Source of the DNA: an uncultured Tenacibaculum sp.
GTDB taxonomy: Bacteria > Bacteroidota > Bacteroidia > Flavobacteriales > Flavobacteriaceae
Length of the DNA stretch: 64,000 nt
Direction: 5' to 3'
Assembly: GCF_947498805.1 (NCBI RefSeq)
Contig: NZ_CANMLT010000002.1
Location: 62,001 to 126,000, forward strand
The translations under genes and the position numbers were made by a program. The notes under the pieces are model-generated. The model had not been told where the DNA came from and ran no database searches. It was given only the letters and a program-made list of their open reading frames with translations. How positions within the stretch are numbered: position 1 is the stretch's first letter; each line of letters opens with the position of its first letter. Shown in pieces: positions 17,508-25,203 of the stretch.

Positions 17508-18803
17508 ATGTATAAAATAGGAGATAAAAAGTTAATCAATGCTTGGGCATTTTATGATTGGGCAAACTCAGTATATTCGTTAGTAATCAGTACAGCAGTT
17601 TTTCCATTGTATTATAGTGCTGTTACTGAAGGGAAATCAGTTCAATTTTTAGGGATGGAATGGGAACACCCCGATAGTTTGTACAGTTATGCATTGTCAT
17701 TCTCATTTTTAGTGGTTGCATTTATTTCTCCAATTTTATCTGGTATTGCTGATTATACTGGTAGTAAAAAGAAATTTTTAAAGTTTTTCTGCTGGTTAGG
17801 AGGACTATCAGTAATGAGCTTGTACTTTTTTGACGGAATTGATACGGTTTGGATAGGAATCTGGTTTACTATATTGGCTAGTATAGGTTTTTGGGCGAGT
17901 TGGGTGTTTTATAATGCATATCTACCAGAAATAGCTTTGCCAGAACAGCAAGATAGAGCTAGTGCTAAAGGATTTATTTATGGTTATGTAGGATCTGTAA
18001 TATTATTATTGATCAATTTAGGAATGATTATGTTTCCAGAGGCATTAGGGATTACTAAAGGTATGGCTTCTCGTATTTCTTTTGTAATGGTGGGAGTTTG
18101 GTGGATTGGTTTTGCACAAATTACTTTTAGACGTTTACCAGGAAACATTTACAATAAAAAACCTGAAGCAGATTATATCTGGAAAGGATATAAAGAATTA
18201 CAAATAGTATTTAAAGAAGTACTAAATTATCCTACGCTTAAGCGTTATTTAGTGGCTTTTTTCTTGTTGAGTATTGGAGTACAGACCATTATTTTAATGG
18301 CGGCAATCTTTGGTTCTTCTGAATTAGGACTGTCTTCTACGAGTTTAATTGTAACAATCTTATTGGTACAAATAGTTGCTATTGCAGGTGCATATTTCTT
18401 TTCAAGATTATCTGATAAGTATGGTAACTTTACAGCTTTAAAAATTACCATTGCCATATGGATGTTAGTATGTTTTACAGCGTTTTTATTAGATAAAAAC
18501 CAAGAGAATGTAGCAACGTATTTTTATGGGTTAGGAGGGCTTCTAGGACTTGTACAAGGGGCTATTCAATCTTTATCAAGATCTACGTACTCTAAATTAT
18601 TGCCAGAAACAGAAGATCATGCAACATATTTCAGTTTTTATGATGTAACAGAGAAAATTGCAATTGTACTTGGAACAGCTGTTTATGGGCTATTATATGC
18701 AATTACAGATTCAATGCAATGGAGTGTACTATGTTTAGCTGTATTCTTTTTAGCTTCTTTTATTATCTTAAGTACATTAAAGAAAACAAAATATGTGGAA
18801 TAG
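17508..18803 (+). CDS. MFS transporter, UMF1/Atg22-like family
   Basis: 431 residues, about 12 membrane segments. The N-terminus INAWAFYDWANSVYSLVISTAVFPLYY is diagnostic of the UMF1 (Atg22-like) branch of the major facilitator superfamily, and LSGIADYTGSKKKFLKF is its version of the loop 2-3 motif. Substrates are not established for the bacterial members; yeast Atg22 exports amino acids from the vacuole. The ATG at 17508 is chosen; an in-frame TTG at 17460 would start inside the preceding terminator hairpin and add 16 residues with no family match. It converges with the SDR gene, 3 bp away. Confidence 0.9.
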   Translation: MYKIGDKKLINAWAFYDWANSVYSLVISTAVFPLYYSAVTEGKSVQFLGMEWEHPDSLYSYALSFSFLVVAFISPILSGIADYTGSKKKFLKFFCWLGGLSVMSLYFFDGIDTVWIGIWFTILASIGFWASWVFYNAYLPEIALPEQQDRASAKGFIYGYVGSVILLLINLGMIMFPEALGITKGMASRISFVMVGVWWIGFAQITFRRLPGNIYNKKPEADYIWKGYKELQIVFKEVLNYPTLKRYLVAFFLLSIGVQTIILMAAIFGSSELGLSSTSLIVTILLVQIVAIAGAYFFSRLSDKYGNFTALKITIAIWMLVCFTAFLLDKNQENVATYFYGLGGLLGLVQGAIQSLSRSTYSKLLPETEDHATYFSFYDVTEKIAIVLGTAVYGLLYAITDSMQWSVLCLAVFFLASFIILSTLKKTKYVE

Positions 18804-18806
18804 AAA

Positions 18807-19538
18807 CTAGTGTTGATAGTTTCTAATATCGAAAATAGCGCCTGAATCTAAGTAATTTGTAGTATCTATTGTGTAAATAGTATTTGCAACATATTCGGGA
18901 GTATATAGCTCATTGTTTTCTTTTAAATCAATAAAGCGTTGTAGGTTTTTAAAGTCAGCTTTATCTGTACTTCGAATTTGAGTTTGCATATTGGTGTCAA
19001 CTACTCCTGGATATAACGAAACGCATTTTACACCATTTTCTAAATCGTTTTGTTCGGCTGCTATTGCTTTTGTCATCATATCGATTGCAGCTTTAGAAGT
19101 ACAATAAATACTCCAACCTTCATAGGGGTTGGTAGCCGCTCCAGATGAAATATTGATAATTTGTTTTTTACAGGATAATTTTTGAGTAAGTTTTATAAAC
19201 AAACTATTTAAAACTAGGGGGGTAGTGGTGTTTAATTGTATGGTTTTGGCTATGTCATCTGTGGCAATATTCTCTAGGTTAGAAATAGTACCCAATCTAC
19301 CTGCATTATTTACCAATGTAATTGAGCTTATTTCAATAGTATCTAACTCATCAAATAACATTTTAAAAGCATGGTGTGTTGCCTTTACATCTGATAAATC
19401 AACGGAAATCTGAGTAACATTTTCAATGTCTGTAATACTTCTAGAAATTGAATATACTTTATGGCCTTCAGCGGCATATTTTTTTACCAATCCTAAACCG
19501 ATTCCTTTGCTTCCTCCAGTAATAAAAATGATGTTCAT
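18807..19538 (-). CDS. Short-chain dehydrogenase/reductase
   Basis: 243 residues, an NAD(P)-dependent SDR of the classical type: MNIIFITGGSKGIGLGLV (cofactor loop), LVNNAGRLG, catalytic Ser in INISSGAA, and the Tyr-Lys pair in YCTSKAA. The C-terminal part (SLYPGVVDTNMQ) resembles sepiapterin/benzil reductase-type SDRs; the substrate is unknown. The true start is ATG 19536-19538. A frame extends 40 codons further upstream, but that part reads through the tandem repeats at 19592-19774 and is not SDR. A perfect -7 box ends 5 bp before the ATG. Confidence 0.9.
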   Translation of the reverse strand: MNIIFITGGSKGIGLGLVKKYAAEGHKVYSISRSITDIENVTQISVDLSDVKATHHAFKMLFDELDTIEISSITLVNNAGRLGTISNLENIATDDIAKTIQLNTTTPLVLNSLFIKLTQKLSCKKQIINISSGAATNPYEGWSIYCTSKAAIDMMTKAIAAEQNDLENGVKCVSLYPGVVDTNMQTQIRSTDKADFKNLQRFIDLKENNELYTPEYVANTIYTIDTTNYLDSGAIFDIRNYQH

Positions 19539-19543
19539 AAAAG

Positions 19544-19551
19544 CAAAAATA
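19544..19551 (-). promoter_or_regulatory. SDR gene promoter, -7 box
   Basis: On the minus strand TATTTTTG, a perfect box, ends 5 bp upstream of the SDR ATG. This implies a very short or absent leader. No -33 TTG is seen. Confidence 0.5.
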
Positions 19552-19591
19552 AGAAATAAGATGCCATAGAGAAGGATAATAAATGGAAGGT

Positions 19592-19774
19592 TATTTGAAA
19601 AACTTCTTCGAATTTTCCAATTTGATGCTATTCGAAAAACTTCTTCGAATTTTCCCAATTTGATGTTATTTGAAAAATTCTATTCAATTTTCAATTTAAA
19701 CTATTTGAAAAATTTCTTCGAATTTTTCTAATTTGATGTTATTTGAAAAACTTCTTCGAATTTTCCCAATGAAC
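19592..19774. repeat. Tandem repeat of about 37 bp, about 5 copies, derived from the mazG 3' end
   Basis: Copies begin at 19592, 19629, 19667, 19702 and 19740 (spacings 37, 38, 35, 38). The unit core on the plus strand is TATTTGAAAAACTTCTTCG followed by AATTTTCCCAATTTGATG. The copy at 19740 is the coding 3' end of mazG (residues WENSKKFFK and stop). The others lie in the gap before the SDR gene and have diverged, with the 19667 copy the most changed. Each unit carries TTCGAA-type small dyads, but no long hairpin. Confidence 0.85.
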
Positions 19775-20518
19775 ATCCATTTCAACAAGGGACATTTCAG
19801 AAAGTTCTTTACCTTCTTTTTTGGCCGCCTCTTCTAAGTATTGGAAGCGATTGATGAATTTTTTGTTTGTTTTTTCTAAGGCATTTTCTGGATTTACACC
19901 AATAAATCGAGCGTAGTTAATCATTGAAAAAAGTACGTCTCCAAACTCTTTTTCAATCTTTTCTTGATCGTTGTTTTTAATTTCAGAGTTTAATTCTTCT
20001 AACTCTTCTTGAACCTTTTCCCAAACTTGGTGAGGCTCTTCCCAATCAAAACCAACTCCAGCAACTTTATCTTGAATTCGGTTAGCTTTTACCATAGCGG
20101 GTAAGCTTTTAGGAACTCCTTCTAAAACAGACTTTTTTCCTTCCTTTAGTTTTAATTTTTCCCAATTTTGTTTTACTTCTTCTTCATTAGCTACTTCAAC
20201 ATCACCATAAATATGAGGATGGCGATCTATAAGTTTTTCTGAAATACTATTGGCAACATCTGCAATATCGAAAGCCTTTTTCTCACTTCCAATTTTAGCA
20301 TAAAAAACGATGTGCAAAAGCACATCGCCTAATTCTTTTTTTATTTCGCTTAAGTCATCCTCAAGGATGGCATCCGCTAACTCGTAAGTTTCTTCAATAG
20401 TTAAGTGTCTTAAACTTTGTAAAGTTTGTTTTTTATCCCATGGGCACTTCTCACGAAGTTCATCCATAATATCTAACAAACGATTAAATGCTTCTAACTG
20501 TTGCTTACGAGTATTCAT
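19739..20518 (-). CDS. mazG: Nucleoside triphosphate pyrophosphohydrolase MazG
   Basis: A 259-residue two-domain MazG that hydrolyses (d)NTPs to NMP and pyrophosphate, cleaning the nucleotide pool. N-terminal MazG domain: CPWDKKQTLQSLRHLTIEETYELADAI, the EExxE metal site, then ELGDVLLHIVF. The second domain repeats the pattern (VQEELEELNSEI, EFGDVLFSMINYAR). Length and the LVEMDVHWENSKKFFK end are normal. It is 4 bp downstream of the DUF5606 gene, in the ruvX-def-DUF5606-mazG row. Its last 12 codons are the founder copy of the tandem repeat that follows. Confidence 0.96.
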   Translation of the reverse strand: MNTRKQQLEAFNRLLDIMDELREKCPWDKKQTLQSLRHLTIEETYELADAILEDDLSEIKKELGDVLLHIVFYAKIGSEKKAFDIADVANSISEKLIDRHPHIYGDVEVANEEEVKQNWEKLKLKEGKKSVLEGVPKSLPAMVKANRIQDKVAGVGFDWEEPHQVWEKVQEELEELNSEIKNNDQEKIEKEFGDVLFSMINYARFIGVNPENALEKTNKKFINRFQYLEEAAKKEGKELSEMSLVEMDVHWENSKKFFK

Positions 20519-20522
20519 GTTT

Positions 20523-20942
20523 TTATTCTTCAGTTTCAGCTTCAGTAGCTAATTCGATAGTAGAAAAATCGAAACCAGCATTCACTAAAATGTTATACCA
20601 CTGAACTACTTTTTTAATGTTTGAAGTATATACTCTTTCATCGTCGTAGTTTGGTAAAACCTCTCCAAAATAAGCTTGTAATTTGTTTCCGCTTTCTTTA
20701 TGAGAAATAGCTTCTTTACCACCTTCCTTTTCAGCGATGTTTTTGAACACTTGTCCTAAAGGTACCTCTTCTTCGTAAGTGTAGATAGCAATATTATCTA
20801 ATAAACTTACATTGTGAGTTGCAGTAATAGGAAAACGCTTTCCATCTACAATAGACTTAACGATTACTCCTGTTTTTGTTTGTGATAAAATCTCGTATAA
20901 ACCTGGCTTACCTGTTACGGCTATAATTTTACTAAATTCCAT
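20523..20942 (-). CDS. DUF5606 family protein
   Basis: 139 residues, soluble, acidic at the C-terminus. The N-terminus (MEFSKIIAVTGKPGLYEIL) and the VIVKSIVDGKRFP strand pattern match DUF5606, a Bacteroidota family that sits between def and mazG. The first half looks like a small beta-barrel, possibly nucleic-acid binding by shape, and the second half is helical; neither role is proven. It is 4 bp from mazG and surely co-transcribed with it. A perfect 6-bp dyad lies in its leader at 20959-20975. Confidence 0.85.
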   Translation of the reverse strand: MEFSKIIAVTGKPGLYEILSQTKTGVIVKSIVDGKRFPITATHNVSLLDNIAIYTYEEEVPLGQVFKNIAEKEGGKEAISHKESGNKLQAYFGEVLPNYDDERVYTSNIKKVVQWYNILVNAGFDFSTIELATEAETEE

Positions 20943-20958
20943 ATGTTAATGTTTTAAT

Positions 20959-20975
20959 CTTGATGTTATATCAAG
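20959..20975. repeat. Dyad in the leader of the DUF5606-mazG genes
   Basis: CTTGAT (20959-20964) and ATCAAG (20970-20975) with 5-bp centre GTTAT, in the 39-bp gap between def and DUF5606. It could be an operator or a weak mRNA hairpin. Confidence 0.35.
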
Positions 20976-20981
20976 TTGTTA

Positions 20982-21569
20982 TTATCTTTTTTTTGCATTA
21001 GGAAAACGCATCCTGTAAGGAGCAGTTATTTTTCCTTTTGAAATGTTTTCTAACTTCTTTTTGATCAATCTCTTTTTTAAAGAAGATAACTTATCTGTAA
21101 ATAATACTCCTTCTATATGATCATATTCATGTTGAAAAACACGAGCAGCCATTCCGCTTAAAACCTCTGTATGTTTTTCAAAGTTTTCATCTTGATACTC
21201 AATCGTGATGGTTTCTTGACGAAATACGTCTTCATTAATATTAGGAATACTTAAACACCCTTCATTAAAAGCCCATTCGTCTCCTTCTTCTTTTACGATC
21301 TTTGGATTTATAAAAACTCTATTAAAGTTTTCTAATACTTTACGTTCTTCCTCATCCAAATCTTCGTCATCAGCAAATGGAGTAGCATCAACCAAGAATA
21401 AACGAATCGCTCGTCCAATTTGAGGTGCTGCTAAACCTACACCGTTGGCGTTATACATAGTCTCCTTCATATTAGCAATTAACTTGCTTAATTCAGGATA
21501 ATCAGCGTCAATTTCTTTTCCTACTTTACGTAACACAGGGTCTCCGTAAGCAACAATAGGTAAAATCAT
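20982..21569 (-). CDS. def: Peptide deformylase
   Basis: A 195-residue iron/zinc hydrolase that removes the formyl group from nascent proteins. All three motifs are present: GVGLAAPQIG (motif 1), EGCLSIP with the metal Cys (motif 2) and QHEYDHIEG with the two metal His and catalytic Glu (motif 3). A short acidic insert (DDEDLDEEERKVLENF) between motifs 1 and 2 is typical of Bacteroidota enzymes. It has its own promoter between ruvX and def, though it may also be read from ruvX. Confidence 0.97.
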   Translation of the reverse strand: MILPIVAYGDPVLRKVGKEIDADYPELSKLIANMKETMYNANGVGLAAPQIGRAIRLFLVDATPFADDEDLDEEERKVLENFNRVFINPKIVKEEGDEWAFNEGCLSIPNINEDVFRQETITIEYQDENFEKHTEVLSGMAARVFQHEYDHIEGVLFTDKLSSLKKRLIKKKLENISKGKITAPYRMRFPNAKKR

Positions 21570-21597
21570 TTAGTACTATTTTTATTTTAGTGGTTCG

Positions 21598-21625
21598 CAA
21601 AAGTACAAAATTAACGATAAGCCAA
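21598..21625 (-). promoter_or_regulatory. def promoter
   Basis: On the minus strand TTG (21623-21625), 17-bp spacer, TACTTTTG (21598-21605, perfect box). A second perfect box TAATTTTG sits directly upstream at 21606-21613. The leader is about 25 nt. Confidence 0.6.
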
Positions 21626-21651
21626 TTTGTAAATTGCCAAGAATTTATTCA

Positions 21652-22062
21652 CTATTGGTTATATAAATAGCTTTGTAAGATAATTGTGGCGCTAATTTCA
21701 TCAACTAATGCCTTGTTTTGGCGTTGTTTCTTTTTTAATCCACTATCAATCATTGTTTGAAAAGCCATTTTAGAGGTAAAGCGCTCATCAACTCTTTTAT
21801 AAGGGATAGAAGGGATTTCTTTTTCTAATTTCGTTATAAATGGAGCAATTAATTGTTCACTTTCACTATCGGTGTTATCCATTTGTTTGGGTTTACCAAT
21901 AACAAACAATTCAACATTTTCTTTGGCTATGTATTCTTTTAAAAAAGGAATTAAATTATTGGTATCAACAGTGGTAAGTCCAGATGCAATAATCTTGAGT
22001 TCATCTGTAATTGCAATTCCTGTTCTTTTTTTACCAAAATCAATAGCTAAAATTCTACCCAT
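21652..22062 (-). CDS. ruvX: Holliday junction resolvase-like protein RuvX/YqgF
   Basis: 136 residues with an RNase-H fold: GRILAIDFGKKRTGIAITDE (first catalytic Asp), FVIGKPKQMD, KRVDERFTSKMA (catalytic Glu) and LVDEISATIILQSYL (last Asp). YqgF proteins act in 16S rRNA 5'-end maturation in E. coli and resolve Holliday junctions in some species; which applies here is unknown. It is the first gene of the minus-strand row ruvX-def-DUF5606-mazG. Confidence 0.95.
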   Translation of the reverse strand: MGRILAIDFGKKRTGIAITDELKIIASGLTTVDTNNLIPFLKEYIAKENVELFVIGKPKQMDNTDSESEQLIAPFITKLEKEIPSIPYKRVDERFTSKMAFQTMIDSGLKKKQRQNKALVDEISATIILQSYLYNQ

Positions 22063-22076
22063 ATAAAAACTTTTGG

Positions 22077-22084
22077 CAAAGGTA
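22077..22084 (-). promoter_or_regulatory. ruvX promoter, -7 box
   Basis: On the minus strand TACCTTTG, a perfect box, ends 14 bp upstream of the ruvX ATG. Confidence 0.5.
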
Positions 22085-22124
22085 ATTGAAATTAAACAAG
22101 GAGTAAAAATCTGTTTAAAAAATG

Positions 22125-22132
22125 TATCTTCG
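22125..22132 (+). promoter_or_regulatory. dapD promoter, -7 box
   Basis: TATCTTCG, 7 of 8 to the -7 box, ends 49 bp before the dapD ATG. TTCG in place of TTTG recurs in this window (pssA, an OMP gene, the response regulator). Confidence 0.4.
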
Positions 22133-22181
22133 CGATAAATATTGAATGCAATTTTATTTTTGCTGAAAATTTATTTTAAAA

Positions 22182-22997
22182 ATGACAGAATTACAATCAA
22201 TTATAGAAAAAGCTTGGGATAATAGAGAGCTTTTAAAAGAAGAAACTACTATAAATGCTATTAGAGAAGTAGTAAATTTACTTGATGCGGGTGAGTTACG
22301 TGTTGCAGAACCAGTAAATGACGGATGGCAAGTAAATGAATGGGTAAAGAAAGCGGTAGTCTTATATTTCCCAATTCAAAAAATGGAAACTTTAGAAGCA
22401 GGAATCTTTGAATACCATGATAAAATTCCATTAAAACGTGGTTATGAAGCAAAAGGAATTAGAGTTGTTCCAAATGCAGTAGCACGTCACGGAGCATATA
22501 TTTCTGCAGGTACTATTTTAATGCCTAGTTATGTTAATATTGGGGCATATGTAGATGAAGGTACCATGGTAGATACATGGGCAACCGTAGGATCTTGTGC
22601 ACAAATTGGAAAAAATGTACACTTATCAGGAGGAGTTGGTATTGGAGGAGTTTTAGAGCCTTTACAAGCAGCTCCAGTGATTATCGAAGATGGTGCTTTT
22701 ATTGGATCTCGTTGTATTGTAGTAGAAGGAGTAAGAGTAGAGAAGGAGGCAGTATTAGGTGCTAATGTAGTATTAACTATGAGTACTAAAATTATTGATG
22801 TTACCGGTGATGAGCCAGTGGAGATGAAAGGATTGGTTCCTGCACGTTCAGTAGTGATTCCAGGAAGTTATACAAAGAAATTTGCAGCTGGAGAATATCA
22901 AGTTCCTTGTGCATTAATTATTGGTAAAAGAAAAGAAAGCACCAATAAGAAAACTTCATTAAACGATGCTCTTAGAGAGTACGATGTAGCTGTTTAA
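22182..22997 (+). CDS. dapD: 2,3,4,5-tetrahydropyridine-2,6-dicarboxylate N-succinyltransferase
   Basis: A 271-residue trimeric left-handed beta-helix enzyme that succinylates tetrahydrodipicolinate in the succinylase branch of DAP/lysine synthesis. An N-terminal helical domain is followed by VPNAVARHGAYI, then hexapeptide repeats (VNIGAYVDEGTMVDTWATVGSCAQIG, IIEDGAFIGSRCIV) and a C-terminal cap with PCALIIGKRKEST. LysA, later in the pathway, is at 4795. It lies 14 bp before a Stealth-type gene and may be co-transcribed with the polysaccharide genes. Confidence 0.97.
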   Translation: MTELQSIIEKAWDNRELLKEETTINAIREVVNLLDAGELRVAEPVNDGWQVNEWVKKAVVLYFPIQKMETLEAGIFEYHDKIPLKRGYEAKGIRVVPNAVARHGAYISAGTILMPSYVNIGAYVDEGTMVDTWATVGSCAQIGKNVHLSGGVGIGGVLEPLQAAPVIIEDGAFIGSRCIVVEGVRVEKEAVLGANVVLTMSTKIIDVTGDEPVEMKGLVPARSVVIPGSYTKKFAAGEYQVPCALIIGKRKESTNKKTSLNDALREYDVAV

Positions 22998-23011
22998 AAA
23001 ACTATTGTTTT

Positions 23012-23941
23012 ATGCAAATAGATGCTGTAGTCTTATGGGTAGATGGTGGTGATGTGAATCATCAGAAGAAAATGATGAAGTACTTGGGTAAAGATGTAGA
23101 TGTTACCTCTAGAAAAGTACAAGATCGATTTAATCAGGTAGAGGAAATTGAGTTTACCATAAAGTCTATTATTAAGAATGCTCCTTATATAGAGAACATT
23201 TACTTGGTAACAGATAATCAAACGCCTACTTTTTTAAAGAAGGAAGAACTACCTAAGGTTAAGTTAATTGATCACATGGATATTTTTGGTAGTTATCAAA
23301 AGTATTTACCAACATTTAACTGTTTACCCATAGAAACAGTAATGGCTAATATTCCAAACCTTTCAGAACATTTTATATATTTCAATGATGACTGTTTCTT
23401 GATTAATAAGACGAAAGAAACAGATTTTTTTGTTGAAGGAAATCCAGTATTGAGAGGTAAATGGACAAAATTTTATGAAGATATCTGGATTAGAGAATTC
23501 TTCAATAAAGTATTAAAAAAGAAAAAGAGAGTATACGGTTATAAATTAGGGCAACAGAACATAGCCAAGAGTTTAGGTTTCAAAAAATACTTTAAGTTCG
23601 ATCATACTCCACATCCACTTAGGAAGTCAACGATAAAAAAGTATTTTGAAGAGCATCCAGATATGGAAGAACTGAATGTAAAACATAGATTTAGACATCC
23701 AGATCAGTTTACCTTACAAGGATTGGCTAATCATATAGAGATAAAGAATAAGACCTGTGTGTTAAAGAACGATTATCAATTACTTTACATTCAGTCTTAT
23801 AAGAAAGCTTTGTTATATTATAAAATGTTATTCTTTTTAAAGAGAAGGAAAGCATTGTTTATGTGTTTGCAGAGTTTAGATAAAGCGGCACCCAATAAGC
23901 TAGCTTTTTTTAAGGAACAACTTACCAAAATAATCAAATAA
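23012..23941 (+). CDS. Stealth family sugar-phosphate transferase (capsule-type)
   Basis: 309 residues. Stealth proteins are cytosolic hexose-1-phosphate transferases that build phosphodiester-linked capsule polymers. CR1 is IDAVVLWVDG (3-12). CR2 covers about 35-140 (FNQVEEIEFTIKSI, YLPTFNCLPIE, and the metal/catalytic-type FIYFNDDCFL). A CR3-like segment holds DHTPHPLRKS and KHRFRHPDQFT. A clear CR4 is not seen, so it is a short Stealth. It sits between dapD and a GT4/UGM pair, which supports a role in surface glycan assembly. The donor sugar is unknown. Confidence 0.85.
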   Translation: MQIDAVVLWVDGGDVNHQKKMMKYLGKDVDVTSRKVQDRFNQVEEIEFTIKSIIKNAPYIENIYLVTDNQTPTFLKKEELPKVKLIDHMDIFGSYQKYLPTFNCLPIETVMANIPNLSEHFIYFNDDCFLINKTKETDFFVEGNPVLRGKWTKFYEDIWIREFFNKVLKKKKRVYGYKLGQQNIAKSLGFKKYFKFDHTPHPLRKSTIKKYFEEHPDMEELNVKHRFRHPDQFTLQGLANHIEIKNKTCVLKNDYQLLYIQSYKKALLYYKMLFFLKRRKALFMCLQSLDKAAPNKLAFFKEQLTKIIK

Positions 23942-23999
23942 GAAGTTAGTTATTGTTTACACTAACGGAATAAATTAGTAATAAAAATATCAGAGAACA

Positions 24000-25199
24000 A
24001 TGAAAGTTTTAATTTGGAACGATTTTATCTTGAAGGCTAGAAAAGGTGGCCCAACAACGTATTTATATAACCTTCGAGAATCTGTTAAAGCCAATAAGAT
24101 AGATAATGTTACTTTTTTAAATAATAAAGAAGCTAAGGAGAAGCTAGTTAGTTCCCCAAAATTTACTAATTTTTACAAAAAACATATTGTAAGTAATCTA
24201 TTTAGACTTTTAAAAGGAAAAGACTTTGAAGCTCAAAATAGAAAGGAAAAAATTATAAGACGTCGTACGAGTCATGGTAAATTGCCAGCTGAAATAAATC
24301 TAGACGATTATACGCATATTCATTTTCATACGACTTCTGCATTTTATAAAAATGCTCATTTACTAAAAGACTTTAAAGGAAAAACCCTTTTAACTTCTCA
24401 CTCTCCAAAAGCGACGCATATGGAGGTTATTGAGGAGTTTTTATCAGGAATTGAATTAAACGAAGATGAAAAGCAAAAATTTGAGGAAGTAGATAGATTT
24501 TCTTTTGAAAATGCAGATTATGTAGTATTCCCGTGTAAAGAAGCGCAAGAACCTTATTTTAATTCTTGGGATAAGTACAAGGATATTACTTTAAAAAATG
24601 ATGTAAAAGAGTTTTTAACCTGTACGTTAGAATCTAAAATTACTTTAAGTAGAGAAGAGGTTTTTGCTAAATATAATATTCCTGAAGATGCTTTTGTTAT
24701 TACGTATTTTGGACGTCATAATGAAGTAAAAGGGTATGACATTTTAAAAGCTTTGGGAGAACGAATATTACCAAAACATAAGAATGTCTATTTCTTGTTG
24801 GCAGGAAAAGAAGCCCCGATAGTAGGATTAAATCATGAAAGATGGATTGAAGTAGGATGGACGCAAGATCCGCATTCCATTGTTGGAGCTTCTGATTTAT
24901 ATATTTTGCCAAATAGAGAAACATTTTTTGATTTAGCTTTACTAGAAGTTTTATCAATTGGTACCGTTAGTTTGGTAAGTAATACTGGAGGAAACAAATA
25001 CTTTAAAAGATTACCAGAGGAAGAAACAAAAGGAATGTTGTTTTTTGATCAAAACGATTTAAATGATTTGGAAGCTAAATTTAATCAAGTTTATTCTGGA
25101 TCGTACAGTAAAGAGTGGAACAAAGAATTATTTGAAAAGTATTTTAACAATTCACATTTTGCACCGAATTATTTAAAAATGATTGGTGAATTAAAATAG
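24000..25199 (+). CDS. Glycosyltransferase, family 4 type
   Basis: 399 residues. The GT-B fold is visible in the C-terminal half: FGRHNEVKGYDIL, the FLLAGKEAP strand, and the donor-site region GASDLYILPNRETFFDLALLEVLSIG with the E-x7-E-like arrangement of GT4 enzymes. The N-terminal half has the acceptor-domain HFHTTSAFYK and TSHSPKA segments. It lies 58 bp after the Stealth gene and 4 bp before glf, consistent with a small surface-glycan operon. Sugar specificity is not readable. Confidence 0.85.
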   Translation: MKVLIWNDFILKARKGGPTTYLYNLRESVKANKIDNVTFLNNKEAKEKLVSSPKFTNFYKKHIVSNLFRLLKGKDFEAQNRKEKIIRRRTSHGKLPAEINLDDYTHIHFHTTSAFYKNAHLLKDFKGKTLLTSHSPKATHMEVIEEFLSGIELNEDEKQKFEEVDRFSFENADYVVFPCKEAQEPYFNSWDKYKDITLKNDVKEFLTCTLESKITLSREEVFAKYNIPEDAFVITYFGRHNEVKGYDILKALGERILPKHKNVYFLLAGKEAPIVGLNHERWIEVGWTQDPHSIVGASDLYILPNRETFFDLALLEVLSIGTVSLVSNTGGNKYFKRLPEEETKGMLFFDQNDLNDLEAKFNQVYSGSYSKEWNKELFEKYFNNSHFAPNYLKMIGELK

Positions 25200-25203
25200 A
25201 ACT

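Noticed and set aside
19539-19658. 40-residue N-terminal extension of the SDR protein
   Set aside because: It reads through the mazG-derived tandem repeat and a gap; the SDR fold starts at MNIIFITGG and a perfect promoter box lies between.
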